A stretch of 64,000 nucleotides of DNA from Amycolatopsis sp. cg9 (GCF_041346945.1 NZ_CP166850.1:3720001-3784000), one strand, 5' to 3'; positions 55,501 to 63,114 are shown, numbered from the stretch's first letter. The notes: generated by a model not told the origin, from the sequence alone. Numbers and translations: made by a program.

Positions 55501-55586
55501 ACGAACACCCCGAACAGCAGGAAGAACCCCAGGACTTCGGGCCCACCGGCCAGCCGACCGAGATCCCCTACAAGTACAAGCGCTGA
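52572..55586 (+). CDS. 1004-residue protein with folded N-terminus and proline-rich repetitive tail
   Basis: Residues 1-150 look folded (YVVLPRSLAEGMSLPWQHQMAA, WPIYRVVPSRYEKLADLDEE) and are the only part with typical composition. Residues about 155-980 are Pro/Ala/Ser/Gln/Thr-rich and carry near-identical repeats. The last 30 residues are conserved-looking (PRGWFDEHPEQQ, ending IPYKYKR). No signal peptide or helix is present, so it should be cytoplasmic and mostly disordered. Its position at the end of the VirB-like operon suggests a scaffold or substrate of the apparatus. GAGGA lies nine bases before the GTG. I recognise no family. Confidence 0.6.
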   Translation: MGRKFGKRGKSGGSEPRDPASLFGAPQPPRQSARPASSTPLADQLSQGYPGVDAGYVVLPRSLAEGMSLPWQHQMAALLAQFHAEHARLAWPIYRVVPSRYEKLADLDEEQLAEAGYLVEMDADGEMVYRERSGRKVEDPLNTTVLVSSLDPIPKPVARPAPPPPGARPTPGQAPAPMNIGPAPVWRTVPQPPPAPSVPGTPEQPVPWGRPEEGGAGSAEQSGPRHAARPGAGAPTGSSAASPAGSPAVSSAGAPAVGSPGSPADSRASSSAAESRPVRTERPETPARPAETQPAPAASVSPAVEEKPVHPVPPDFQAGPPTMPAGVAQPSPEISAPEPADEPEPAHGSAPTEDAAEPVSDAGSESSSGERESSPGVIGSHLPRPPWGTADLSVSGTNPALASGTPIETPAPGAIPAPGHVEDPAAAQGQVPETSPAAASEEVPAAQGQVPQPSPAVAQGEVPESSPAAAQEPASEPAPVAAQELPPGRAPLDQGPPPETSPGPVPGSSQAHAREAISDPAPAPEPSPAPPQSEGLSSAHAQRPADPASQAPFSGSTPIPTHATPLEPAPGLSPAPPSNEGVSPAQGPAAPPPGSTPVRTPAASEAAPGTASSQSQGSELSSAHAQDPAPLPGSTPVEATPPEPVPSPSPVLPHSDGPAHAQGPAETTSAAPQAPLPGPTPAEATPPQGPVPGPASSQPEGPGLSPAHAQGPADPAQAAPQVPLSGAAPAQASPQGPAPAQATPQRPLSGAAPAQATPQGPGPTPAQATPQESLSGAAPAQASLQGPPSGSTPAQATPQGPLSGAAPAQASLQGPPSGSTPAQATSQGPLSGAAPAQATPQGPGPTPVQATPQGPLSGAAPAQTTPQGPTPAQATPQRPTSTPAQATPQAPLPPPPGTTQTPRPKPVFPGPESTPQPFPTRHAAPARPVFPGPGTMPPVPPTSARPVFPGKDTPLPQPTTRPEPETPPRGTPRGWFDEHPEQQEEPQDFGPTGQPTEIPYKYKR
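54751..55226 (+). repeat. In-frame tandem repeats of 72-84 bp in the proline-rich tail
   Basis: Units begin at 54751, 54823, 54901, 54985, 55069 and 55147, so periods are 72, 78, 84, 84 and 78 bases, all multiples of three. The unit at 54901 and the one at 54985 are nearly identical over 84 bases. Each encodes a stretch of the type SGAAPAQATPQGP. Period changes in steps of six bases suggest expansion and contraction by slippage or recombination. Confidence 0.85.
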
Positions 55587-55617
55587 CAGCCGGGCGGGCA
55601 GCTGCCAGGCTAGGGGC

Positions 55618-55815
55618 ATGTCCAAAGACCCGAACCCGGACCAGGGGTGGTACTACAACACCCGCACCAACCAGGTCGAGCACCTCGAACGCAGCCGCAG
55701 CGTCGACCTGCTCGGGCCCTACCCGGACGAGGCCACCGCCCGGCGGGCGCTCGACATCGCCAAGGAACGGACCCGGCAGGCCGACGCCGCCGATGCTTCG
55801 TGGAACGACGACTAG
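55618..55815 (+). CDS. 65-residue SPOR-like miniprotein
   Basis: The protein starts SKDPNPDQGWYYNTRTNQVEH and continues SVDLLGPYPDEATARRALDIAKER, a single SPOR-type alpha/beta unit, with an acidic C-terminus (WNDD). SPOR domains usually bind denuded peptidoglycan at division septa, but here there is no signal or membrane anchor, so the role in the cytoplasm is unclear. A CAGGCT -10 lies six bases before the ATG, so the mRNA is probably leaderless. It overlaps the convergent CooC-like gene by four bases. Confidence 0.75.
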   Translation: MSKDPNPDQGWYYNTRTNQVEHLERSRSVDLLGPYPDEATARRALDIAKERTRQADAADASWNDD

Positions 55816-56756
55816 ACCGGTAGCTGCGGGCCCAGGACGAAGTCGGGGTCCACCTGCGAGGCCAGGTCGGCGCCGGCCCACGCCGTGGCGTTGCGCAGGT
55901 GGAACTCCACCGCCTGGCGCTGGTAGCGGGCCCAGTCGCGCTGCTCCGCGTCCACCGCGGCTCGCATCGAAGCCAGCGTCTCCCGGTTGCGGGGCTCCAG
56001 CTCGGTGATCGGGCGGGCCGTGCCGCGCTCCGCCGCGCGGACGTGGCGGGACGCCGACAGCCAGCCCAGCAGCGCGTCGCCGACCTGGTCCTGGAGGAAC
56101 TCGACGTCCTCCGCGTCCGTCACCTTGTTGCCCACCACCACGAGCCGGACGCCGAAGTCGCGGGCGTAGTCCGCGTACTGGCGGTACACGCCGACGCTGC
56201 GCACCGTCGGCTCGCACACCAGGAACGTCACGTCGAACCGGGTGAACAGGCCCGAAGCGAACGCGTCCGCGCCCGCCGTCATGTCCATCACGACGTACTC
56301 GCCGTCGACGTCCACCAGGTGGTTGAGCAGCAGCTCCGCGGCTCCCACCTTCGAGTGGTAGCACTTGACGCCCAGGTCGTCCTCGTCGAACTGGCCGGTG
56401 ACGCCGAGCCGCACGCCGCCCAGCTGCCGGAAGCACGTCGAGAAGACCGGGTTGTCCTCGAACGGCCGGACCAGGCGGGAACCGCGGCCCGGCGGGGTCG
56501 TCTTGATCATCGACGCCGCGTCGGGGATGCGCGGGTTGTCGCCGCGCAGGTAGTCCTTGATCAGGGCCATGTTGTCGCCGAGCGTCGGCCAGGCCAGTGC
56601 TTCTTCCTCGGTCGCGCCGAGCGCCACCGCCAGGTGCTGGTTGATGTCGGCGTCGATCGCCAGCACCGGCAGGCCGGCGTCGGCGAGGTACGCGACGAAC
56701 AGCGACGAGAGCGTGGTCTTGCCGCTGCCGCCCTTGCCGACGAACGCGATCTTCAC
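55812..56756 (-). CDS. CooC/MinD-like ATPase, possible metal-insertion factor
   Basis: The 314-residue protein begins IAFVGKGGSGKTTLSSLF (Walker A with the signature lysine, about 3-20), has VLAIDADINQHLAVALG, YVVMDMTAGADAFASGL (Walker B-like) and LVVVGNKV. The pattern fits CooC1-type ATPases, which insert nickel into carbon monoxide dehydrogenase; the usual C-terminal CxC is not obvious here. No dehydrogenase is nearby, so the metal and client are unknown. A Zur-like palindrome overlaps the promoter, hinting at zinc control. The GTG at 56756 is chosen because the Walker A motif follows immediately. Confidence 0.75.
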   Translation of the reverse strand: MKIAFVGKGGSGKTTLSSLFVAYLADAGLPVLAIDADINQHLAVALGATEEEALAWPTLGDNMALIKDYLRGDNPRIPDAASMIKTTPPGRGSRLVRPFEDNPVFSTCFRQLGGVRLGVTGQFDEDDLGVKCYHSKVGAAELLLNHLVDVDGEYVVMDMTAGADAFASGLFTRFDVTFLVCEPTVRSVGVYRQYADYARDFGVRLVVVGNKVTDAEDVEFLQDQVGDALLGWLSASRHVRAAERGTARPITELEPRNRETLASMRAAVDAEQRDWARYQRQAVEFHLRNATAWAGADLASQVDPDFVLGPQLPV

Positions 56757-56774
56757 TTGTCGGGCACCCTTCTG

Positions 56775-56797
56775 ATAACGAAGACGGTTTTCATTAT
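56775..56797 (-). promoter_or_regulatory. Zur/Fur-like operator upstream of the CooC-like gene
   Basis: A 23-bp imperfect palindrome: left half ATAACGAAGAC, central G, right half GTTTTCATTAT, nine of eleven pairs matching. This resembles actinobacterial Zur boxes with a GAAAAC...GTTTTC core. It lies 19 bases before the GTG start of the minus-strand gene, in a strikingly A+T-rich patch, and overlaps the expected promoter. Repression by a zinc- or other metal-loaded regulator is likely. Confidence 0.6.
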
Positions 56798-56874
56798 TGC
56801 CGGATCAACGTACACCCGACCGGCCCGCGCCCGATCGGGCGATCATCGGCCCCTTCCGGGGTTAGGGTTGGGGG

Positions 56875-58287
56875 GTGCCTCCCCTGGTGATCAGGACACA
56901 CTCGGCGGGCGGGGACTTCGGCCCCCTGCGCGCCGAGTTTTCGCTGCCGGAGTCGTTCGGGCCCGACGTGCTGGCCGAAGCGGAGGCGGCGGTGCTCGAC
57001 CCGCTGGCCGAGCCTCGCGAAGACGCGACCGCGCTGCCGTTCGTCACCATCGACCCGCCCGGGTCCAAGGACCTCGACCAGGCGATGGTCGTCGAGAAGA
57101 CCGCGCGCGGCTTCCGCGTGCACTACGCGATCGCCGACCTGGCCGCGTTCGTGCCGCCCGGCGGCGCGCTCGACCGCGAATCACGCCTGCGCGGGCAGAC
57201 GCTCTACCTGCCCGACGGCAACGTCCCGCTGCACCCGCCGGTGCTGTCCGAAGGCGCCGCGAGCCTGCTGCCCGGCGAGGTCCGGCCCGCGGTGCTCTGG
57301 ACCATCGAGACCGACGAAGCCGGCGAGCCGACGTCCACGCGGGTGCGCCGCGCGCTGGTCCGGTCCACCGAGCAGTTCGACTACGAGACGGTGCAGGCCG
57401 CGCTCGACGCCGGGAACCCGCACCCGTCGGTGGCGGCGCTGCCCGAGCTGGGACGGCGGCGGCGCGAACTGGCCGTGCGCCGCGGCGCGGTCGAGCTGCA
57501 GCTGCCGGAACAGGAGATCAGCGGCAACCCCGACGGCGGCTGGGTGCTCGCGCGCCGGCCGCGGACGGTCGTCGACGCCTGGAACGCCGAGATCTCGCTG
57601 CTCACCGGGATGGCGGCGGCGCGGATCATGATCGACGCGCGGGTCGGCGTCCTGCGCACGCTGCCCGACCCGGAACCCGAGGCCGTGGACTGGCTGCGCC
57701 GCTCGGCCGACGCACTGGGCATCGCGTGGGCGCCGGAAGCGACCGTCTCGGAGTTCCTGTCCGCCTTGGACCCCGGGCAGCCGGCTTCGATGGCGCTCTA
57801 CGCCGACACGACGCGGCTGCTGCGCGGTGCGGGCTACACGGCGTTCGACGGCGAACTGCCGGCGCTGACCACGCACGCGGGCATCGGCGGCGCGTACGCG
57901 CACGTGACGGCGCCGATCCGGCGGCTGGTGGACCGGTTCGCCACGGAGATCTGCCTCGCCGTCTCGGCGGGCCGTGAGGTGCCGGCGTGGGTGCGCGCGG
58001 CGCTGGCGGACGTGCCGGAGCGGATGAGCGCGTCGGACACCCTCGCCGCGAAGGTCGAGCGGGCCTGCATCGACCAGGTCGAGGCGTGGGTGCTGGCCGA
58101 GCACGTCGGCGGCGAGTTCAGCGCGGTGGTGCTGCGCGCGGACGAGAACAAGGCGGAGATCCTCGTCGAAGACCCGACGGTGATGGCGAAGTGCGCGGGG
58201 GAGAAGCTGACCGCGGGCGAGCGGATCGGCGTCCGGCTGACCGCGGTGGACGTCGAGCAGCGGAAGGTGTCGTTCGAACGCGCATGA
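56875..58287 (+). CDS. RNB-domain ribonuclease (RNase II/R family)
   Basis: The 470-residue protein is mainly the RNB catalytic domain: VTIDPPGSKDLDQAMVVE (about 60-78) holds the metal-binding aspartates, with Asp, Asp, Asp kept and the fourth position Gln instead of Asp. Further motifs are VHYAIADLAAFV, RGQTLYLPDGNVPLHPP, AARIMIDARVGVL and YAHVTAPIRRLVDRF. It degrades single-stranded RNA 3' to 5'. It lacks the cold-shock RNA-binding domains of full RNase II/R at the N-terminus, as do other actinobacterial members. A TAGGGT -10 lies six bases before the GTG. Confidence 0.93.
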   Translation: MPPLVIRTHSAGGDFGPLRAEFSLPESFGPDVLAEAEAAVLDPLAEPREDATALPFVTIDPPGSKDLDQAMVVEKTARGFRVHYAIADLAAFVPPGGALDRESRLRGQTLYLPDGNVPLHPPVLSEGAASLLPGEVRPAVLWTIETDEAGEPTSTRVRRALVRSTEQFDYETVQAALDAGNPHPSVAALPELGRRRRELAVRRGAVELQLPEQEISGNPDGGWVLARRPRTVVDAWNAEISLLTGMAAARIMIDARVGVLRTLPDPEPEAVDWLRRSADALGIAWAPEATVSEFLSALDPGQPASMALYADTTRLLRGAGYTAFDGELPALTTHAGIGGAYAHVTAPIRRLVDRFATEICLAVSAGREVPAWVRAALADVPERMSASDTLAAKVERACIDQVEAWVLAEHVGGEFSAVVLRADENKAEILVEDPTVMAKCAGEKLTAGERIGVRLTAVDVEQRKVSFERA

Positions 58288-59057
58288 CCCACCTCGTCGA
58301 CGACCTCGGGGAGCCGGTGCCGCTGTCCGGTCCGGCTTCGCGCGTGGTTTCGCTCGTGCCGTCGCTGACCGAAGCGCTCGAAGTGAGCGCGCCCGGACGC
58401 CTGGCCGGCGCCACCGACTACTGCACGCACCCGTCCACTTTGGACGTCCCGCGGGTGGGCGGGTCGAAGTACCCGAAGCTCGACCGGGTCCTGGACCTCG
58501 CCCCGGACCTCGTGCTGGCCAACTCGGAGGAGAACCGCCAGGAGGACGTGGAACGCCTGCGCGCCAACGGGATCCCGGTCTGGGTGATGACCGCGGCGGC
58601 GTCCGTGCCCGCCGCGCTGGGCTCGCTGCGGCGGATCCTCACCCAGGCGTGCGAGCTGGACGAGCCGGGCTGGCTGGTCGAAGCGGAGGAGCTCTGGCGC
58701 GAGACCCGGCCGGTGCGCTTCCACGCGGTGGTCCCGGTCTGGCGCAAACCGTGGATCGTCCTGGGCCGCGACACCTTCGGCGGCGACGTCCTGCGCCGCG
58801 TGGGCGTGGCGAACGTCTACGCGGGCTCGGCCGAGCGTTACCCGCGGCCGGACGTCGAGGAGCTGCGGGCGCACCTGCGCGCGGACGCCGACCTGCTGGT
58901 GCTGCCGGACGAGCCGTACCTGTTCACCGCGGAGGACGGCCCGGACCACTTCCCGGACGCGCGGTACGCCCTGGTCTCGGGGCGGCACCTGACGTGGTAC
59001 GGACCTTCGCTGGTCGAGGCGCACACCGCGCTGACGGAGGCGCTGGGCGGCGGCTAA
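58284..59057 (+). CDS. BtuF-like helical-backbone metal-receptor protein
   Basis: The 257-residue protein matches the substrate-binding fold of cobalamin/iron transporters: VVSLVPSLTEALEVSAPG, GATDYCTHPSTLDVPRVGG, KYPKLDRVLDLAPDLVLANSEE, and the C-terminal LSGRHLTWYGPSLVEAH-like region. It lacks a signal peptide, so it is probably cytoplasmic rather than a periplasmic receptor. It overlaps the RNB gene by ATGA. The ligand could be cobalamin, heme or a metal chelate; no transporter genes are next to it. Confidence 0.8.
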   Translation: MTHLVDDLGEPVPLSGPASRVVSLVPSLTEALEVSAPGRLAGATDYCTHPSTLDVPRVGGSKYPKLDRVLDLAPDLVLANSEENRQEDVERLRANGIPVWVMTAAASVPAALGSLRRILTQACELDEPGWLVEAEELWRETRPVRFHAVVPVWRKPWIVLGRDTFGGDVLRRVGVANVYAGSAERYPRPDVEELRAHLRADADLLVLPDEPYLFTAEDGPDHFPDARYALVSGRHLTWYGPSLVEAHTALTEALGGG

Positions 59058-59551
59058 GCCCGCAGCCAGGTCGCGAGGCGGTCGAAGTGCTCGCTCGTCA
59101 GCCCGGTGTGCGCGTCGACCGGGATCAGCTCGGTGGGCAGCTCCGCGCGGCGGTCGAGGAACGCCTGCCGGGCGGCGGGGAACAGGTCGAAGTCGTCGTC
59201 GAACCAGGCCAGCGGCCGGCCCGCGGCGAACCGGCCGACCGGCCCGAACTTCCACGACGGCTGCGGCCCGGCGAACTCGACCACCGGCAGCGGCGGCAAC
59301 CCGATCGCCGGGCCGATCTGGCGGTTCGCCCGGTGCTCCCAGCTGGTCGCCCAGGCCAGCTCGGCGTTCGCGGCGGCGGCCAGTGCCAGCAGCGTGGGGC
59401 CGTGGTCCGGGTTGAGCCAGATCCGCAGCCGCTTGCGGCTCCAGCGGGAGAGCCGCAGCCGGTGCTCGAGGTAGCCGGCGGGTTTCGCGTGGCGCGCCGC
59501 GGCCCACGGGCTCAGCGGGCCGTCCACGTCGAGCAGGATCAGCGGTCTCAC
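59054..59551 (-). CDS. HAD-like hydrolase
   Basis: The 165-residue protein has the HAD start LILLDVDGPLSPW (DxDG nucleophile motif), a segment WATSWEHRAN supplying the Ser/Thr of motif II, and WFDDDFD with the acidic motif IV. The cap domain is small. It should act as a phosphatase or phosphotransferase; the substrate is unknown. It overlaps the end of the metal-receptor gene by four bases (convergent). The start is GTG. Confidence 0.82.
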   Translation of the reverse strand: MRPLILLDVDGPLSPWAAARHAKPAGYLEHRLRLSRWSRKRLRIWLNPDHGPTLLALAAAANAELAWATSWEHRANRQIGPAIGLPPLPVVEFAGPQPSWKFGPVGRFAAGRPLAWFDDDFDLFPAARQAFLDRRAELPTELIPVDAHTGLTSEHFDRLATWLRA

Positions 59552-59625
59552 CCCTGCTTGGTAGCCGGTCCCGGGCCCGGGAACAAGAGATTGCGCCCGG
59601 CGCGGTCGCCTGACACGGTGAGCCG

Positions 59626-60333
59626 ATGCTGAACGAAGTGGCCGACGGTGTCTGGGTCCGGCAGAGCACGTGGGTCTGGAGCAACACCACCGTGGTCCGC
59701 ACCGGCGACGGCCTGCTCGTGGTCGATCCCGGCATCGAGGGCGCCGAGCTGGACGAGCTCGCCGACGACCTCGAGCGGCTCGGCCTCCCGGTGGTCGCCG
59801 GGTTCTGCACGCACCCGCACTGGGACCACCTGCTCTGGCACCCCCGCTTCGGTGACGTCCCGCGCTACGCCACCGCCGCCTGCGCCCGGATGGCCGGGGA
59901 GGTGCGGGAACGAGCGCAGGCGATGGCCGCCGAGACCGCGACCGGTGTTCCGCTCGACGTCATCGGCCTCCTCACCCCGCTGCCGGCCGACGGCGGACCC
60001 GTGGCCGGCGAGGTCGTCGAGCACGACGCGCACGCCGTCGGGCACGCCGCCCTTCTGCTCGCCGACCGCGGTGTCCTCCTCGCCGGCGACATGCTCTCCG
60101 ACGTCCTGATCCCGCTCCTCGACCCCCGCCGCACCGGGCAGCAGGAGGCCTACGAAGCCTCGCTCGACCTGCTGGGCAAGGCCGCCGAGCACGTCGACGT
60201 CCTGATCCCCGGCCACGGTGCCGTGGCCCGGGACCAGGAGATCGCCGCCCGCTTCGCCGTCGATCGCGCCTACCTCGAAGCGCTGCGGCGCGGCGAAGAA
60301 CCGGCCGACGAGCGTTGGGGGAAGCGCCGGTAG
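59626..60333 (+). CDS. MBL-fold metallo-hydrolase
   Basis: The 235-residue protein contains the zinc motif HPHWDH near residues 63-68, a His in HAVGHAALLL, the GDMLSDVLIPLL region (bridging Asp), and a C-terminal IPGHGAVA. These form the binuclear zinc site of the metallo-beta-lactamase fold. The substrate cannot be predicted; it could be a thioester or lactone. It ends one base before the aldehyde dehydrogenase gene (convergent). Confidence 0.88.
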   Translation: MLNEVADGVWVRQSTWVWSNTTVVRTGDGLLVVDPGIEGAELDELADDLERLGLPVVAGFCTHPHWDHLLWHPRFGDVPRYATAACARMAGEVRERAQAMAAETATGVPLDVIGLLTPLPADGGPVAGEVVEHDAHAVGHAALLLADRGVLLAGDMLSDVLIPLLDPRRTGQQEAYEASLDLLGKAAEHVDVLIPGHGAVARDQEIAARFAVDRAYLEALRRGEEPADERWGKRR

Positions 60334-60334
60334 C

Positions 60335-61762
60335 TCAGAGCGTCAGTCCGGTCAGGACGGTCACCCGCTCTTCGGTGAAGTCCGCCATCGCCGACGCCGG
60401 GCCCTCGCGGCCCACGCCGGAGTCCTTCACCCCGCCGTAGGGCATCTGGTCGGCGCGGAAGCTCGGTACGTCGCCGACGAGCACGCCGCCCACCTGCAAG
60501 GCCGCCGACACCTCGAACGCCGTCGGCAGGTCGCGCGTGAACACCCCGGCCTGCAGCCCGAAGCGGGACGCGTTGATCCGCTCGACGCCCTCGGCCACCG
60601 AGGCCACCCGGACCAGCGAAACCACCGGGCCGAACACCTCCTCGGCCATCACCGAAGCGTCCTCGGGGACGTCGGCCAGCACCGTCGGCTCGACCGTGGC
60701 GCCCGACCGCCCGCCGCCCGTGAGCAGGCGGCCGCCCGCGGCCACGGCCGAAGACACCCACGATTCGACCCGCGAAGCCGCGTCGGCGTTGATCAACGGG
60801 CCGACGTCGACACCGTCGGCACGCGGATCTCCGGTCCGCAGCGCCTCGACCTGTTCCAGCACCTTTTCCTGCACCGCGTCGAAGACGTCGGAGTGCGCGT
60901 AGACCCGCTGCACCGAAATGCACGACTGGCCGGCCTGGTACATCGCGAAGGTGGCGATCCGCTGCGCCGCGAAGTCGAGGTCCGGCCAATCCGGGCAGAC
61001 GAGGACCGCGCCGTTGCCGCCGAGCTCGAGGGCCACGTGCTTGCGCGGGACGCGGTCGCGGATGGCCCAGCCGACCGGGACCGAGCCGGTGAACGACACC
61101 ACCGGCAGGCGCGGGTCCTCGACCAGCTGCGACGACGTCTCGTTGTCCACCGGCAGGATCGACCACGAGCCGGCCGGCAGGTCCGTCTCCGCCAGGATTT
61201 CGCCCAGCAGCAACGCCGTCAGCGGCGTCGCGGGCGCGGGCTTGAGCACGATCGGCGCGCCGACCGCGATCGCCGGGGCCACCTTGTGGGCGACCAGGTT
61301 GAGCGGGAAGTTGAACGGCGTGATGCCCAGCACCGGGCCGCGCGGCACCCGGCGCACCAGCGCGAGCCGTCCGGTGCCGCCCGGGTCGGTGTCGAGGCGC
61401 TGCAGCTCACCCGAGAACCGGCGGGCTTCCTCGGCCGCCCAGCGGAACGTCGAGACCGCGCGGCCGACTTCGCCGCGCGCCCACTTCAGGGGCTTGCCGG
61501 ACTCGGCCGTGATGAGCTGCGCGATCTCTTCGGACCGCTCGCCCAGCGCGCGGGACACGTGGTCCAGCGCGCCGGCGCGGACGTGCGCGGGCAGCGTCGC
61601 GAACTCGCCGGCGACGTCGTGCGCGGCCTGGACCGCGGCTTCGACGTCCGAGGCGGACGGCACGAAGTGGGCGCCCGCGGAAGAGCCGTCGAAGGAGTGG
61701 CGGACCTCGGCGGTCGCACCGCCGGTGACCGGCTTTCCGGCGACCCAGAAGGGGAAAGTCAT
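60335..61762 (-). CDS. gabD: NAD(P)+-dependent aldehyde dehydrogenase, putative succinate-semialdehyde dehydrogenase
   Basis: The 475-residue protein has the full ALDH fold: GPVLGITPFNFPLNLVAHK near 153, VSFTGSVPVGW, the catalytic Glu in ALELGGNG near 244, and the catalytic Cys in GQSCISVQRV near 279, followed by the C-terminal PYGGVKDSGVGREG. It oxidises an aldehyde to the acid. It overlaps the GabT gene by ATGA, so the likely role is succinic semialdehyde to succinate in 4-aminobutyrate breakdown. The substrate is inferred from context. Confidence 0.85.
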   Translation of the reverse strand: MTFPFWVAGKPVTGGATAEVRHSFDGSSAGAHFVPSASDVEAAVQAAHDVAGEFATLPAHVRAGALDHVSRALGERSEEIAQLITAESGKPLKWARGEVGRAVSTFRWAAEEARRFSGELQRLDTDPGGTGRLALVRRVPRGPVLGITPFNFPLNLVAHKVAPAIAVGAPIVLKPAPATPLTALLLGEILAETDLPAGSWSILPVDNETSSQLVEDPRLPVVSFTGSVPVGWAIRDRVPRKHVALELGGNGAVLVCPDWPDLDFAAQRIATFAMYQAGQSCISVQRVYAHSDVFDAVQEKVLEQVEALRTGDPRADGVDVGPLINADAASRVESWVSSAVAAGGRLLTGGGRSGATVEPTVLADVPEDASVMAEEVFGPVVSLVRVASVAEGVERINASRFGLQAGVFTRDLPTAFEVSAALQVGGVLVGDVPSFRADQMPYGGVKDSGVGREGPASAMADFTEERVTVLTGLTL

Positions 61763-63114
61763 GCGAGAGCCTCCGTGCGGACAGCGTGTTCGAGGACCGA
61801 GAGGCCCTCGTCGAGCAGGTCGTTGGGCAGGGACAGCGGCGGCAGCAGCCGGACGACGTTGCCGTAGGTGCCGCAGGTCAGCACCACGACACCGGCCCGG
61901 TGGCAGGCCGCGGCGACGCGCTTGGTGAGGTCGGCGTCCGGCTCGGTGGTGCCCGGGCGCACGAACTCCGCGGCCAGCATCGCGCCGCGTCCGCGGACGT
62001 CGCCGATCACGCCGGTTTCCGAAGCCAGCGCGCGCAGCCGCGGGAGCACGGCGTTTTCGATGCGCTTGGCCGACTCCGCCAGGTTCTCCGCCTTCATCGT
62101 CTCGATCGAGCCGAGCGCGGCGGCGCAGGCGATCGGGTTGCCGCCGTACGTGCCGCCCAAGCCACCGGACGCCACCGCGTCCACGAGTTCGGCGCGGCCG
62201 GTGACGGCGGACAGCGGCAGGCCGCCCGCGATGCCCTTGGCCGTCGCGATCAGGTCGGGCACGACGTCCTCGTCGGTGGAGGCGAACCAGGAACCCGTGC
62301 GGCAGAAGCCGGTCTGGACCTCGTCGGCGACGAACACGACGCCGTTTTCCCGGCACCACGCGGAAATCGCGGGCAGGAAGCCGCGCGCGGGCTCGATGAA
62401 CCCGCCTTCGCCCTGGATCGGCTCGAGGACGACCGCGGCGACCTGGTCGCCGCCGATCTGCTTCTCGATCCGGTCGATGGCCAGCGCGGCCGCTTCCGGG
62501 CCGGCCAGGCCGTCGCGGTAGGGGTACGAGCCCGGCACGCGGTAGACCTCGGGCGCGAACGGGCCGAAACCGTGCTTGTAGGGCACGGACTTCGCGGTCA
62601 TGCCCATCGTCAGGTTGGTGCGGCCGTGGTAGGCGTGGTCGAACACGACGACCGCCTGGCGGCCGGTCGCCACCCGCGCGATCTTCACGGCGTTCTCGAC
62701 GGCTTCGGCGCCGGAGTTGAACAGCACGGACTTCTTCGCGTGGTCGCCCGGCGTCAGCTCGGCCAGCGCTTCGCAGACCTCGACGTACCCCTCGTACGGC
62801 GTGACCATGAAACAGGTGTGGGTGAACCAGCACGCCTGCTTGCGGACGCGGTCGACGACCGCGGGCGCGGAGTGCCCGACGTTGGTCACCGCGATGCCGG
62901 AGCCGAAGTCGATGAGGACGTTGCCGTCGGCGTCGGTGAGCAGCCCGCCGCTGGCGGAGGTGACGTAGACGGGCAGCACCGAGCCGACCCCGGCGGCGAC
63001 GGCGTTCGCGCGGCGCTCCTGCAGCTCGCGCGAGACGGGGCCGGGGATCTCGGTGCGCAGCCTGCGCTGCCGGGGCGCCGGGGCCTGCGGCTCGGCGGTG
63101 GTGCTTGCGGTCAC
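61759..63114 (-). CDS. gabT: 4-aminobutyrate aminotransferase
   Basis: The 451-residue class III aminotransferase has VTSASGGLLTDADGNVLIDF at the N-terminus, the pyridoxal site near residue 292 (ATAKGIAGGLPLSAV, with the Lys), VVFVADEVQTGFCRTG, and GGLGGTYGGNPIACAAAL. It transfers the amino group of 4-aminobutyrate to 2-oxoglutarate. The start is GTG, and it overlaps the dehydrogenase gene by ATGA. It is divergent from the PucR-type regulator. Confidence 0.93.
   Translation of the reverse strand: MTASTTAEPQAPAPRQRRLRTEIPGPVSRELQERRANAVAAGVGSVLPVYVTSASGGLLTDADGNVLIDFGSGIAVTNVGHSAPAVVDRVRKQACWFTHTCFMVTPYEGYVEVCEALAELTPGDHAKKSVLFNSGAEAVENAVKIARVATGRQAVVVFDHAYHGRTNLTMGMTAKSVPYKHGFGPFAPEVYRVPGSYPYRDGLAGPEAAALAIDRIEKQIGGDQVAAVVLEPIQGEGGFIEPARGFLPAISAWCRENGVVFVADEVQTGFCRTGSWFASTDEDVVPDLIATAKGIAGGLPLSAVTGRAELVDAVASGGLGGTYGGNPIACAAALGSIETMKAENLAESAKRIENAVLPRLRALASETGVIGDVRGRGAMLAAEFVRPGTTEPDADLTKRVAAACHRAGVVVLTCGTYGNVVRLLPPLSLPNDLLDEGLSVLEHAVRTEALA

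Noticed and set aside
45021..55586. Integrative conjugative element or prophage
   Set aside because: No integrase, relaxase, replication gene, attachment site or tRNA boundary was found within the window; flanks look like core chromosome. It remains possible that such genes lie elsewhere.
55812..56756. ParA-type partition gene for the secretion-like region
   Set aside because: The ATPase sequence fits the CooC branch and it is convergent to the operon end, with no ParB gene beside it.
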